Shown here in pieces: positions 1-5,651 of a stretch of DNA of 7,410 bases. The stretch's first letter is position 1. Every line of letters starts with the position of its first letter. The DNA comes from Comamonadaceae bacterium (GTDB taxonomy: Bacteria; Pseudomonadota; Gammaproteobacteria; Burkholderiales; Burkholderiaceae_C). The stretch covers positions 1 through 7,410 of the forward strand of contig CANHKH010000166.1 of assembly GCA_947460165.1 (NCBI GenBank). Direction: 5' to 3'. The position numbers and the translations under genes were made by a program. The notes below the pieces were generated by a model. The model made no database searches, was not told the DNA's origin, and worked only from the letters and a program-made list of their open reading frames with translations.

Positions 1-48
1 ATGTGCTGTCCGATCTCCATTCAAGCGAGTGAATTTGAGCTGGCCATC
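1..48. other. Flanking DNA left of the IS3 element, no gene assigned
   Basis: These 48 bases precede the left inverted repeat of the insertion sequence. The minus strand is open through all 16 codons and the plus strand carries a 16-codon frame that stops just inside the element, but neither is long enough to identify. It could be the edge of a gene interrupted by the insertion or ordinary intergenic DNA. Confidence 0.3.
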
Positions 49-75
49 TGACCTTGTCCCTGAAAAACGTACCCC
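49..75 (+). repeat. IS3 left terminal inverted repeat (IRL)
   Basis: This 27-bp repeat starts TGACCTTG and ends CGTACCCC. It matches the reverse complement of 1308-1334 at 22 of 27 positions, with mismatches at repeat positions 9, 11 and 17-19. It is the transposase binding and cleavage end and lies 36 bp upstream of the orfA start. Confidence 0.92.
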
Positions 76-98
76 TTGCTGAGTGTGTCAATGTGAGC

Positions 99-104
99 AA
101 GGAG
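99..104 (+). promoter_or_regulatory. Ribosome binding site of orfA, decides the start
   Basis: AAGGAG at 99-104 lies 7 nt before the ATG at 112, a good Shine-Dalgarno spacing. The ATG at 106 is only 1 nt from the motif and is unlikely to be used, so translation most likely begins MTKTVRARY rather than MNMTKT. Confidence 0.7.
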
Positions 105-111
105 TATGAAT

Positions 112-405
112 ATGACGAAGACAGTGCGGGCGCGCTACACGCTGGAGTTCAAACGGGAAGCTGTGCGGCTGGTGACTGGCGGGCAGAGCATTGCGGCAGC
201 GGCCAGATCGCTGGGCGTGGTGGAACAAACGCTGTTCAATTGGGTCAAGGCTGACCGACAAGGCAGGCTCAAAGGCGCAGACAGCAAGGTGGTCAGCGCT
301 GAGCAGATGGAGATCAGCCGGCTGCGGGCCGAGCTGGCGCGCGTGAAGATGGAGCGCGACATCCTGGGAAAAGCGACGGCGTACTTCGCGAAAGTGCAGA
401 GTTGA
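112..405 (+). CDS. IS3-family transposase OrfA
   Basis: This 97-residue protein is the DNA-binding first open reading frame of an IS3 element. Residues about 5-50 form a helix-turn-helix of the HTH_Tnp_1 type (YTLEFKREAVRLV, then SIAAAARSLGVVEQTLFNWV), which in this family recognises the inverted repeats. Residues about 60-90 are a leucine-rich coiled coil (ISRLRAELARVKMERDILGKA) used for dimerisation. The start at 112 is chosen because AAGGAG lies 7 nt upstream. The stop at 403-405 falls inside the stem-loop of the frameshift signal and overlaps the TTG at 402 where the orfB frame could begin separately. OrfA alone normally acts as a regulator of transposition, and the OrfAB fusion made by frameshifting is the transposase. 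This reading frame appears intact. Confidence 0.9.
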   Translation: MTKTVRARYTLEFKREAVRLVTGGQSIAAAARSLGVVEQTLFNWVKADRQGRLKGADSKVVSAEQMEISRLRAELARVKMERDILGKATAYFAKVQS

Positions 406-413
406 AGTACGCC
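366..413 (+). promoter_or_regulatory. -1 programmed ribosomal frameshift signal (slippery heptamer plus stem-loop)
   Basis: The heptamer G GGA AAA at 366-372 is exactly in phase with orfA (codons GGA 367-369, AAA 370-372) and fits the X XXY YYZ rule: both tRNAs can re-pair one base back, on GGG and AAA. Five nt downstream a perfect 10-bp stem is formed by GGCGTACTTC (378-387) and GAAGTACGCC (404-413), with a 16-nt loop. After slippage the -1 frame is open from 372 into orfB, giving SDGVLRESAELKYAF at the junction. In IS3 elements this sets the ratio of OrfA to OrfAB transposase. The structure covers the orfA stop and the possible TTG start of orfB, so it could also affect re-initiation. Confidence 0.8.
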
Positions 414-1298
414 TTTATCCAACGGCACCGCCGGATTTGGCCAATCTCGGTTCAGTGCCGGGTTCTTCAGGCCAGCGTGGCTGGGTACCACGAGCACTTC
501 GTGCGGGCGGCCAGTTCGGCCCAGCGGCGCCACCTCAGCGATGACGCGCTGCTGGTGCACATCAAGGCCATCCAGGCCGAGACCTGCGGCAGCTACGGCT
601 GGCCCAGGACGTGGAAAGAGCTTGTGGGCAGGGGTATCCGGGTGGGCAAGGAGCGGGTCCAGAAGCTCATGCAGCTGCATGGCATCCGTGCCAAGGGCAA
701 GCGCCGCTTCAAGGTCACCACGGACAGCAACCACGATTTGCCGATTGCGCCCAATCTGCTGGATCGGCAGTTCAGCGTGGCCGAGCCCGACAAGGTCTGG
801 GCAGGTGACATCACCTACATCCACACCGATGAAGGTTGGCTGTTCCTGGCGGTGGTGATTGACCTGTTCAGCCGCCAGGTGGTGGGCTGGTCGCTGCGGG
901 AGGACATGACCCGCGAGATCGTCATCGACGCGCTGCGCATGGCCTGGTTCAAGCGGCATCCGAGCAAGCAAGCTGGATTGATCTTCCACAGCGACAGAGG
1001 CAGCCAATATGCCAGCAATGACTTCAGGGATGTGCTCACGGAGTACGGCTTCACGGCCTCGATGAGCCGACGCGGCAATTGTTGGGATAACGCTTGCAGC
1101 GAGACTGTGTTCGGCTCGTTGAAGGTAGAACGGCTACACGGTCAGCGCTTCGTGACACGGCGACAGGCCAAAGACGAAGTCATAGCCTGACTGCTCTGGT
1201 ACAACCAGACCCGATTGCACTCGACGCTGGCCTATGTCAGCCCAGTGCGGTTCGAGCAAGACTGGCTTGCCGCTCAGGCAAAGCAAGTCAATTCGTGA
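402..1298 (+). pseudogene. IS3-family transposase OrfB (DDE integrase core), broken by an in-frame TGA
   Basis: The catalytic half of the IS3 transposase, an RNase H-like rve integrase core. Numbering from the TTG at 402, the triad is D136 (in GDITYI), D198 (in HSDRG) and E234 (in ACSETVFG), with 35 residues between the second Asp and the Glu and a Lys seven residues after the Glu, all as expected. The N-terminal region (MKYAFIQRHRRIWP, then the HTH_21-like stretch around 45-95) is also intact. At codon 263 (1188-1190) the expected Trp codon TGG of a DEVIAWLLWYN-type motif is TGA. The frame then stays open for 35 codons with the conserved family ending (WYNQTRLHSTLAYVSP) to a TGA at 1296-1298. 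The main product would be 262 residues, or about 359 as an OrfAB fusion, without the conserved C-terminal block. It is probably inactive, though weak TGA readthrough or residual activity cannot be excluded. No clear Shine-Dalgarno precedes the TTG, so synthesis by frameshift is the likely route. Confidence 0.88.
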
Positions 1299-1307
1299 CT
1301 CGGTTAT

Positions 1308-1334
1308 GGGGTACGGAATTCAGAGGCAAGGTCA
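1308..1334 (-). repeat. IS3 right terminal inverted repeat (IRR)
   Basis: Read on the minus strand this 27-bp repeat begins TGACCTTG and ends CGTACCCC, pairing with IRL at 49-75 with five mismatches. It begins 9 bp after the original orfB stop, as expected for a compact IS3 element. Confidence 0.92.
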
Positions 1335-1526
1335 GTGCCACGCGATGCCCCCACCCCGGCCCTCCCCCAGAGGGGGAGGGAGGAATTCGGGAGCTTGTCA
1401 TGCTCCCTCGCCCCTTTGGGGCTCAGGGCTCAGCCGTGGTGCCCGACCAGCCCTCGGAGACGACGGCCTCCGAGGGTGCGTTTATCCGTTGGCGAGCCGC
1501 TTGAGCGAAGGCCTTGCCCTCGCTCA
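1335..1526. repeat. Hairpin-rich intergenic island between the IS and the cyclase gene
   Basis: This 192-bp gap has no convincing gene. It contains five inverted repeats in a row: CCCTCCCCC/GGGGGAGGG (1360-1380, 9-bp stem, 3-nt loop), GGGAGC/GCTCCC (1389-1407), GCCCC/GGGGC (1410-1422), CCCTCGGAG/CTCCGAGGG (1451-1476, 9-bp stem, 8-nt loop) and GAGCGA/TCGCTC (1503-1525). The last sits directly after the stop of the minus-strand cyclase gene, so one or more may stabilise or end that transcript. None is followed by a T tract on the minus strand, so a classical intrinsic terminator is not supported. Confidence 0.7.
1360..1380. repeat. C-rich/G-rich perfect hairpin repeat
   Basis: CCCTCCCCC, loop AGA, then GGGGGAGGG. 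Very similar C-tract/G-tract palindromes are, from general knowledge, scattered between genes in Burkholderiales genomes, so this is probably a copy of a dispersed short repeat and not part of the IS, which ends 25 bp upstream. Confidence 0.6.
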
Positions 1527-3191
1527 TCAATGCACCGGTGGCCGGTCTTTGGTCTCTTCGGTGGGGGCAAGCGCAGACGGCTGGGCCGGATGCAGCGAGT
1601 CAGTGTCATCAAAGGCCAGCTCATCGGCTTGCGCTTGGCTCAAGTCACGATAGCGCATGCGGTCCTGATGCTTGCCATGCAAGGAGATCCTCACCACTCG
1701 GTCACGCCCGTTGGTCTTGGCGCGGTACAAGGCACTGTCTACGGTCATAAAGAGGTTGGCCAGCTGAGCGTCAACCGGACAAATGTCAAAGCCCAGCAGC
1801 CCAATGCTGACCGTGACCGGCAACAAAGACGCAAGGTGTGGAACGACCACGGCTGCGCGGCGGGTTTCTTCGAGCAGCTTTAGCGCGACAGCTTCTGCTC
1901 GGTCTGAACCTGTGCCTGGAAGCACCACACAAAACTCTTCGCCACCGATTCGAGCGATGAGGTCGTTCGAGCGGAGCAAGGCTTGCCAGCGCCCGGCCAT
2001 TTCCTTGAGGACGGCATCGCCCGCGGGGTGACCAAACCTGTCGTTGATGGACTTGAAATGGTCTAAATCCAAGATCATCAAGGACAGCGGCAAGCCCAGC
2101 GCGCTGGCCCGCGTCAGCTCCAGCGGCACCAGGTCGTCGAAAGCCCGGCGATTGGCCAAGCCTGTCAGCGCATCCGTGTGCGCCTCCTGGCGCAACTGCT
2201 TGTTCGTCCAGGCAAACTGGTGGTATCGCCGCGAACCGAGATAAAACAAGCCAATCACCAAGCTGGCCACCAAGGAGCCAACCAGGGCCGACCAGCGCAA
2301 GGCGGAGGTGCGGTCAAGCTGCTCCTGCACCTGCGCCGCGCGGTCCACAAACATCACAAAAACAACAGGGTGCCGCGTGCTGGCGCGGTAACGGATGAGC
2401 CAGCCCTTGAGTTCATCCACAACCACTTTGCCGTTTTCCCGCACTTGCAATGACGCCTCAATCCCCTTTGACACCAGCGCGGAGGCGGCAGGCCCTTTGC
2501 CCAGGCCCACCAGCCGCTGTCCCGTGTAGCTGTACAGCCCCACTTGAAAGTCGTTGCGCCGCGTTGCCGCCGACCAAAAGTTTTGGAAAACGCCGGAATT
2601 GATGGCGACCACCCATCGGTGTCCTGCCAGGGCCAAGGTTTTTGCATCAATGTGCCCCAGCCACACCGTCTGGGATGCACCATCCGTCACCGCCTGCACA
2701 GGCGTGTCGGCCAGGTCCCGCTGAGCCAGCGCGCTGGTGAAATGCACGCCTTTTCGATGCTGGTCTTCAGGTTCGCTCAGGCTGTCCCAAACGGGCTGGG
2801 TCACACTCTTTCCGATGTTGCCCCGGTTGGAGCTGACCACGATGACGCCCTGTGGATCGACCAAAGAAAGGCTGCGCACCACCGTGTCATCAAAGAGCAA
2901 GTCGCGCAGCTGTTGCGAGAACTTTTCGGTGTGCGCCAGGTCTTGGATGTCACTGAGCTCTGCGACGGCTTCCAGCCTAGACACCACGCCATCCAGGACT
3001 CGGGAGGCGTGGTCCTCCAGCACCAGCGTGTCTGTTTCAAGACGCTGCTCAAGATTGCGCTCCATGTTGTCGACGATGGTGCGGTGTGCAATGGCATAAG
3101 ACGCCCAGATGATGGCCAGGGTGGTCAGCCACAGCGCGACAAATCGCCAGTCCACCGAAACTACGATTGAACGCCAAGAGCTTTGGCGCAT
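1527..3191 (-). CDS. Membrane-bound diguanylate cyclase (GGDEF) with periplasmic sensor region
   Basis: This 554-residue protein should make cyclic di-GMP from two GTP at the inner membrane. A first membrane helix lies at about 16-36 and a second at about 300-318. The roughly 260 residues between them are predicted periplasmic and look like a double-Cache sensor, although that fold call is inferred from layout and length. A short linker leads to the GGDEF domain at about 338-500. Key residues are present: D375, N383 and D392 (LDLDHFKSIND through GHPAGD), active-site GGEEF at 416-420, and the product-inhibition I-site RSND at 407-410, correctly spaced. No EAL or HD-GYP domain is present. A 50-residue polar, Pro/Asp-rich tail follows. 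The start at 3191 lies 4 nt after the binding-protein stop, indicating translational coupling. A longer reading from 3278 would overlap that gene by 83 nt and add an unlikely Cys/Ser-rich leader. The ligand is presumably delivered or reported by the upstream binding protein. Confidence 0.92.
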   Translation of the reverse strand: MRQSSWRSIVVSVDWRFVALWLTTLAIIWASYAIAHRTIVDNMERNLEQRLETDTLVLEDHASRVLDGVVSRLEAVAELSDIQDLAHTEKFSQQLRDLLFDDTVVRSLSLVDPQGVIVVSSNRGNIGKSVTQPVWDSLSEPEDQHRKGVHFTSALAQRDLADTPVQAVTDGASQTVWLGHIDAKTLALAGHRWVVAINSGVFQNFWSAATRRNDFQVGLYSYTGQRLVGLGKGPAASALVSKGIEASLQVRENGKVVVDELKGWLIRYRASTRHPVVFVMFVDRAAQVQEQLDRTSALRWSALVGSLVASLVIGLFYLGSRRYHQFAWTNKQLRQEAHTDALTGLANRRAFDDLVPLELTRASALGLPLSLMILDLDHFKSINDRFGHPAGDAVLKEMAGRWQALLRSNDLIARIGGEEFCVVLPGTGSDRAEAVALKLLEETRRAAVVVPHLASLLPVTVSIGLLGFDICPVDAQLANLFMTVDSALYRAKTNGRDRVVRISLHGKHQDRMRYRDLSQAQADELAFDDTDSLHPAQPSALAPTEETKDRPPVH

Positions 3192-3195
3192 GAAT

Positions 3196-3990
3196 TCAAT
3201 CTTTGACGATGATAGGCAGCAGGTCGAAGCGCTTGGCAGCCTCAGCAAGCCGGCCGTCTTGCCGGATCTGGCGCACAAAGGTGTTCACCCGCGCCAACCA
3301 CGCGCTGTCGCCCTTGGCCACGGCGTAGGCGTAGTCGGTCAGGCGAATGGGGCGGTCCGGTGCAATCACCACCGCCCAATCGAAGGTGGACAGAACGCGC
3401 CGACTGTACGGGTAGTCCGTCATGAACACGTCTGCCCGGCCGGACTCGACTTCTCTTTCTCGCTCGTTGGGCCGCAACACCGAATCGAGCTTGGCATGCT
3501 TGAGCGTGCCCTGCATCACGGGCTCCATGAAGGTGCCTTTTTGGACCACCACCACCCGGCCAGGCTGGTCAATGTCACCCCATCGGCGAACGCTCTGATT
3601 CGCGCGCGTGGCCACAGCGTAAACATCGCTGCGCAGGTAGGGCAGGGAAAAATCCACGCGCTCCTGCCGCTGCGGGGTGACGCCCACCGCCATCATGGCC
3701 ACATGGCAGCGCTTGGCCTGCAAGTCATCAATGAGGCGAGAAAAGTCAGTTTCTACATAGCTGACCGCCGCACCCAGGTCACGGGCAAAAGCCCGGGACA
3801 GGTCAATGTCTATGCCTTGGAGGGAATCGTTTCGAGGGTTTCGGTAGCTGACGCCGAAATAGTCTGGCCAGATGCAAACTTTCAAAGTTCGTGACTTTTC
3901 GACGTCCTGCACCGTCTGGGCTGTCGCTGATGTCGCTGAGGTCGCGATCAAGAGGGCAAGGGACAAGCTGATCCATATAGTTTGAAACAT
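3196..3990 (-). CDS. Periplasmic solute-binding protein, family 3 (amino-acid type), likely sensory partner
   Basis: A 264-residue secreted binding protein of the SBP_bac_3 fold. Residues 1-24 are a signal peptide (hydrophobic core ISLSLALLIATS, likely cleavage after SATA). No lipobox Cys is present, so the mature protein should be free in the periplasm. Family hallmarks follow in order: LKVCIWPDYFGVSYR at 36-50, GIDIDLSRAFARDLG at 59-73, VGVTPQRQERVDFSLPY at 102-118 (the Arg region normally holds a ligand carboxylate), a hinge/second-lobe segment with RADVFMTDYPYS at 185-196, and DYAYAVAKGD at 219-228. C39 and C95 could form a disulfide. Ligand specificity cannot be read from sequence. No permease or ATPase gene is adjacent; instead a diguanylate cyclase follows after 4 nt, which argues for signalling more than uptake. 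No clear Shine-Dalgarno precedes the ATG, but the signal peptide supports this start. Confidence 0.88.
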   Translation of the reverse strand: MFQTIWISLSLALLIATSATSATAQTVQDVEKSRTLKVCIWPDYFGVSYRNPRNDSLQGIDIDLSRAFARDLGAAVSYVETDFSRLIDDLQAKRCHVAMMAVGVTPQRQERVDFSLPYLRSDVYAVATRANQSVRRWGDIDQPGRVVVVQKGTFMEPVMQGTLKHAKLDSVLRPNEREREVESGRADVFMTDYPYSRRVLSTFDWAVVIAPDRPIRLTDYAYAVAKGDSAWLARVNTFVRQIRQDGRLAEAAKRFDLLPIIVKD

Positions 3991-4351
3991 GTTTATCAGT
4001 TTGTTAATTAGTGCCTCTTATAGCACCGCAAGCCCCTGAATGGCTGACTCAACAGTAAGGAGATGGGCACGGGCGAGCAAGCGGGCGTCACCACGAGTGA
4101 GGGTCCGCGCGTGAATGACTCAATGCTCACGGTACGTTCCGCCCCCTCAAAGTCAAAAAAGACTCAGGCAGTGTCCCAACCGAAGTGAATAGCCCTGCGC
4201 GTGCTTGGCGAGTGCCTAGACCGTGTTGGCGTTCAACAAGCCAAGCCGTGCGCTGCTCACTGCCACCCAGCGCTGTTTGGCTGTCGTGAGCATGCTGCGG
4301 ATGCCTCTGCCCCCATTGATGAGACCCAGCGCCACATGAGTTTTTGCGGGC
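3991..4351. other. Intergenic region with possible decayed reading frames
   Basis: No intact gene is recognised in these 361 bases. On the minus strand a frame starts at an ATG at 4365 (overlapping the end of alkB by 14 nt), runs 49 codons to TAG at 4216, continues 20 codons to TGA at 4153-4155 beside an A6 run, and after a one-base frame change continues to TAA at 4008-4010. On the plus strand a frame from the ATG at 4063 is interrupted by only one stop (4186-4188) before ending at 4369-4371. One of these may be the remnant of a gene. I recognise neither product. The part nearest 3990 holds the probable operon promoter. Confidence 0.4.
4017..4025 (-). promoter_or_regulatory. Probable extended -10 promoter for the binding-protein/cyclase operon
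   Basis: On the minus strand TGCTATAAG matches the sigma-70 extended -10 pattern (TGnTATAAT) with one mismatch in the hexamer. No good -35 box is seen 16-18 nt upstream, which is tolerable for an extended -10. Transcription would begin near 4010, about 20 nt before the start codon at 3990, in AT-rich DNA. Confidence 0.4.
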
Positions 4352-4365
4352 CTATCGCTGCACAT
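4216..4365 (-). other. Small open frame overlapping the end of alkB, possibly a gene remnant
   Basis: This frame encodes 49 residues beginning MCSDRPAKTH and ending LGLLNANTV. About three quarters of its codons end in G or C (counted by eye), compatible with coding DNA in this genome. Its ATG lies inside the last codons of alkB, as in coupled genes, but no convincing ribosome binding site was seen. The frame reopens after the TAG for 20 codons, which suggests a broken longer gene. It lacks the CxxC motifs of rubredoxin, the usual AlkB partner. The product is not recognised, and it may not be a gene. Confidence 0.25.
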
Positions 4366-5464
4366 TGACCCGGCTCAGGTCCCCGCCATAGTGGCTCATC
4401 ACGCGGTGGTCCATCCACGCAAACCACAAGGGCGGCCAATACGCCACCGTGATCATGGTGGCGTATCCGGCGGGCAGTTGCGGGGCCGTCGCTAAATGCC
4501 GCAGCGCTTGGTAGCGGCGGCTGGGGTGGGCGTGGTGGTCAGAATGTCTTTGCAGTTGGTACAGCACCAGGTTGCCCACCAGGTGATTGCTGTTCCAGGA
4601 ATGCTCGGCCTCGCAGCGCACATAGCGGCCAGCCGCGTCACGCTGGCGCAGCAAACCATAGTGCTCCACATAGTTCACCACCTCCAGCATGGAGGCGGCA
4701 TACACCGCCTGCAAGACCAAAAATGGCAAAACCGTCCAGCCCAGCCATGCCACCAACGAGCCAAACAAGAGCAGCGTCAGGCCCCAGGCCTGCAGGTTGT
4801 GGTTTTGCAGAGACCCAACGCTGCGGCCTTGTTGCTTCAAACGCGCTTGCTCCAGCGCCCATGCCGATTGCAAGCTGCCCCACACCGATCGCGGCAAAAA
4901 AGCCCAGAAACTCTCGCCCATGCGCGCGCTCGCCGGGTCTTGCGGGGTGGCCACGTGTTTGTGGTGGCCTCGGTTGTGCTCCACAAAAAAGTGGCCATAG
5001 GCACTGGGTGCCAAAGCGATCTTGGACAGCCACCGGTCCAGCGTTTCTCTTTTATGGCCCAACTCATGCGCGGTGCCAATGCCAATGCCGTTGATGGCCC
5101 CCACCGTGAACACCAAGCTGGCATAACCGAACCAAGGCAGCGCCTGAGTGGCCGCGATCCAAGCGCCCAATACCGTGCCTGTCATTTGCAAAGGCACATA
5201 GGCCCACACCAAGGCGCGGTAAAACAGGTCTTGCTCCAGTTGCGCCACGGCCGATTCAGGCGGGTTGCTCAAGTCCTCGCCCAACACACGGTCGAGCACG
5301 GGCAACAACACATGGATGACCAGCGGCGCCAGCAACATGCACCACCATTGGCCGCTCCACAGGAAGGCCAGCAAAGAGCCCGTGAAAGCCAAGGGAATGG
5401 CGGGGCTCAGCAGCCACCACCAGCGCTTGTCTTGCCAAGCCTGTTCAAGTTCAGCGGCAGTCAT
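4352..5464 (-). CDS. alkB: Alkane 1-monooxygenase, AlkB type (membrane di-iron hydroxylase)
   Basis: A 370-residue inner-membrane non-haem di-iron enzyme that hydroxylates the terminal carbon of medium to long n-alkanes, taking electrons from NADH through rubredoxin reductase and rubredoxin. All diagnostic motifs are present: HELGHK at 133-138, EHNRGHHKHVATPQDPASAR at 162-181, the AlkB-specific NYVEHYGLLR at 264-273, and LQRHSDHHAHP at 304-314. Hydrophobic segments at about 16-36, 40-57, 86-108, 112-131 and 226-260 fit the six-helix fold. NPPE at 67-70 and WNSNHLVGNLVLYQLQRH are also typical. The HYG motif separates it from fatty-acid desaturases and xylene monooxygenases. The length is normal for a stand-alone enzyme, with no fused rubredoxin or ferredoxin domain, so electron carriers must be encoded elsewhere. 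The ATG at 5464 lacks a strong Shine-Dalgarno, but the frame is closed by a TGA eight codons upstream. It is divergent from the GMC dehydrogenase gene. Confidence 0.95.
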   Translation of the reverse strand: MTAAELEQAWQDKRWWWLLSPAIPLAFTGSLLAFLWSGQWWCMLLAPLVIHVLLPVLDRVLGEDLSNPPESAVAQLEQDLFYRALVWAYVPLQMTGTVLGAWIAATQALPWFGYASLVFTVGAINGIGIGTAHELGHKRETLDRWLSKIALAPSAYGHFFVEHNRGHHKHVATPQDPASARMGESFWAFLPRSVWGSLQSAWALEQARLKQQGRSVGSLQNHNLQAWGLTLLLFGSLVAWLGWTVLPFLVLQAVYAASMLEVVNYVEHYGLLRQRDAAGRYVRCEAEHSWNSNHLVGNLVLYQLQRHSDHHAHPSRRYQALRHLATAPQLPAGYATMITVAYWPPLWFAWMDHRVMSHYGGDLSRVNVQR

Positions 5465-5651
5465 GGCCAGGACCTGCGGCGGCAGTCAGGGGTGAAACTT
5501 GCAAGGAAAGCAACATGGCATTTCTCCACATAAGCTGCCATTGTGAGCGGTTTGAGCCTGGCGGTGTGCCGCCTGGCTTGACGCGCGCAAGACAGGCTCT
5601 GACCTGCCTGAGCCCTTACATTGACAGCACAAAGCTTTGGGCGGGGGATGC
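5465..5651. promoter_or_regulatory. Divergent intergenic region between alkB and the GMC dehydrogenase gene
   Basis: These 187 bp should hold the promoters of both divergent genes and any shared operator. A perfect short palindrome, GGCGG-TGTG-CCGCC, lies at 5560-5573 inside a GCCTGGC direct repeat (5556-5562 and 5571-5577), and GGCTC/GAGCC arms lie further right. TTGACG (5578-5583) and TTGACA (5621-5626) resemble -35 boxes on the plus strand, but neither has a good -10 at the right spacing. No promoter can be fixed by eye. Confidence 0.45.

Larger units (their letters stand above)
49..1334 (+). mobile_element. IS3-family insertion sequence, 1286 bp, probably inactivated
   Basis: The element is bounded by two imperfect 27-bp inverted repeats that begin TG and end CA, as usual in IS3. 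It contains orfA (helix-turn-helix plus coiled coil) and orfB (DDE transposase) in the -1 frame, joined by a frameshift signal. The length of 1286 bp is typical of the family. orfB has an in-frame TGA at 1188-1190, so the copy probably cannot make full-length transposase. No target-site duplication is visible: the three bases outside the left end are ATC and those outside the right end are GTG. The element may therefore be old, or one flank may have been rearranged. The IS3 subgroup cannot be assigned safely by eye. Confidence 0.93.

Noticed and set aside
106..111. ATG at 106 as the orfA start
   Set aside because: It is 1 nt from the AAGGAG motif, whereas the ATG at 112 has a 7-nt spacing.
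135..1007. 290-codon open frame on the minus strand across the IS3 transposase genes
   Set aside because: It is antisense to orfA and orfB, whose motifs are clear. Its protein has no recognisable domain and is a by-product of GC-rich codon structure.
1360..1526. CRISPR array or classical rho-independent terminator in the hairpin cluster
   Set aside because: The arms differ from each other, with no repeated unit and spacer pattern, and no hairpin is followed by a T tract in the direction of the cyclase gene.
3192..3278. Longer start for the diguanylate cyclase at 3278
   Set aside because: It would overlap the binding-protein gene by 83 nt and add a 29-residue Cys/Ser-rich leader. The ATG at 3191, 4 nt after the upstream stop and just before the first membrane helix, is far more natural.
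2544..3894. Plus-strand open frames of 208 and 261 codons across the cyclase and binding-protein genes
   Set aside because: They are shadows on the opposite strand of two well-supported genes and have no motif of their own.
4216..4365. Rubredoxin gene overlapping the end of alkB
   Set aside because: Rubredoxin needs two CxxC pairs. This frame has a single Cys, so it is not an AlkG-type partner.
4496..5533. 345-codon open frame on the plus strand across alkB
   Set aside because: It is antisense to alkB, His/Gln/Arg-rich with no domain, and mirrors the histidine and alanine codons of the real gene.
5621..5626. Perfect TTGACA as the -35 box of the GMC gene
   Set aside because: The -10 position 17 nt downstream is GC-rich (GGGGAT) and lies in the ribosome binding region at the start codon, so it does not form a plausible promoter.
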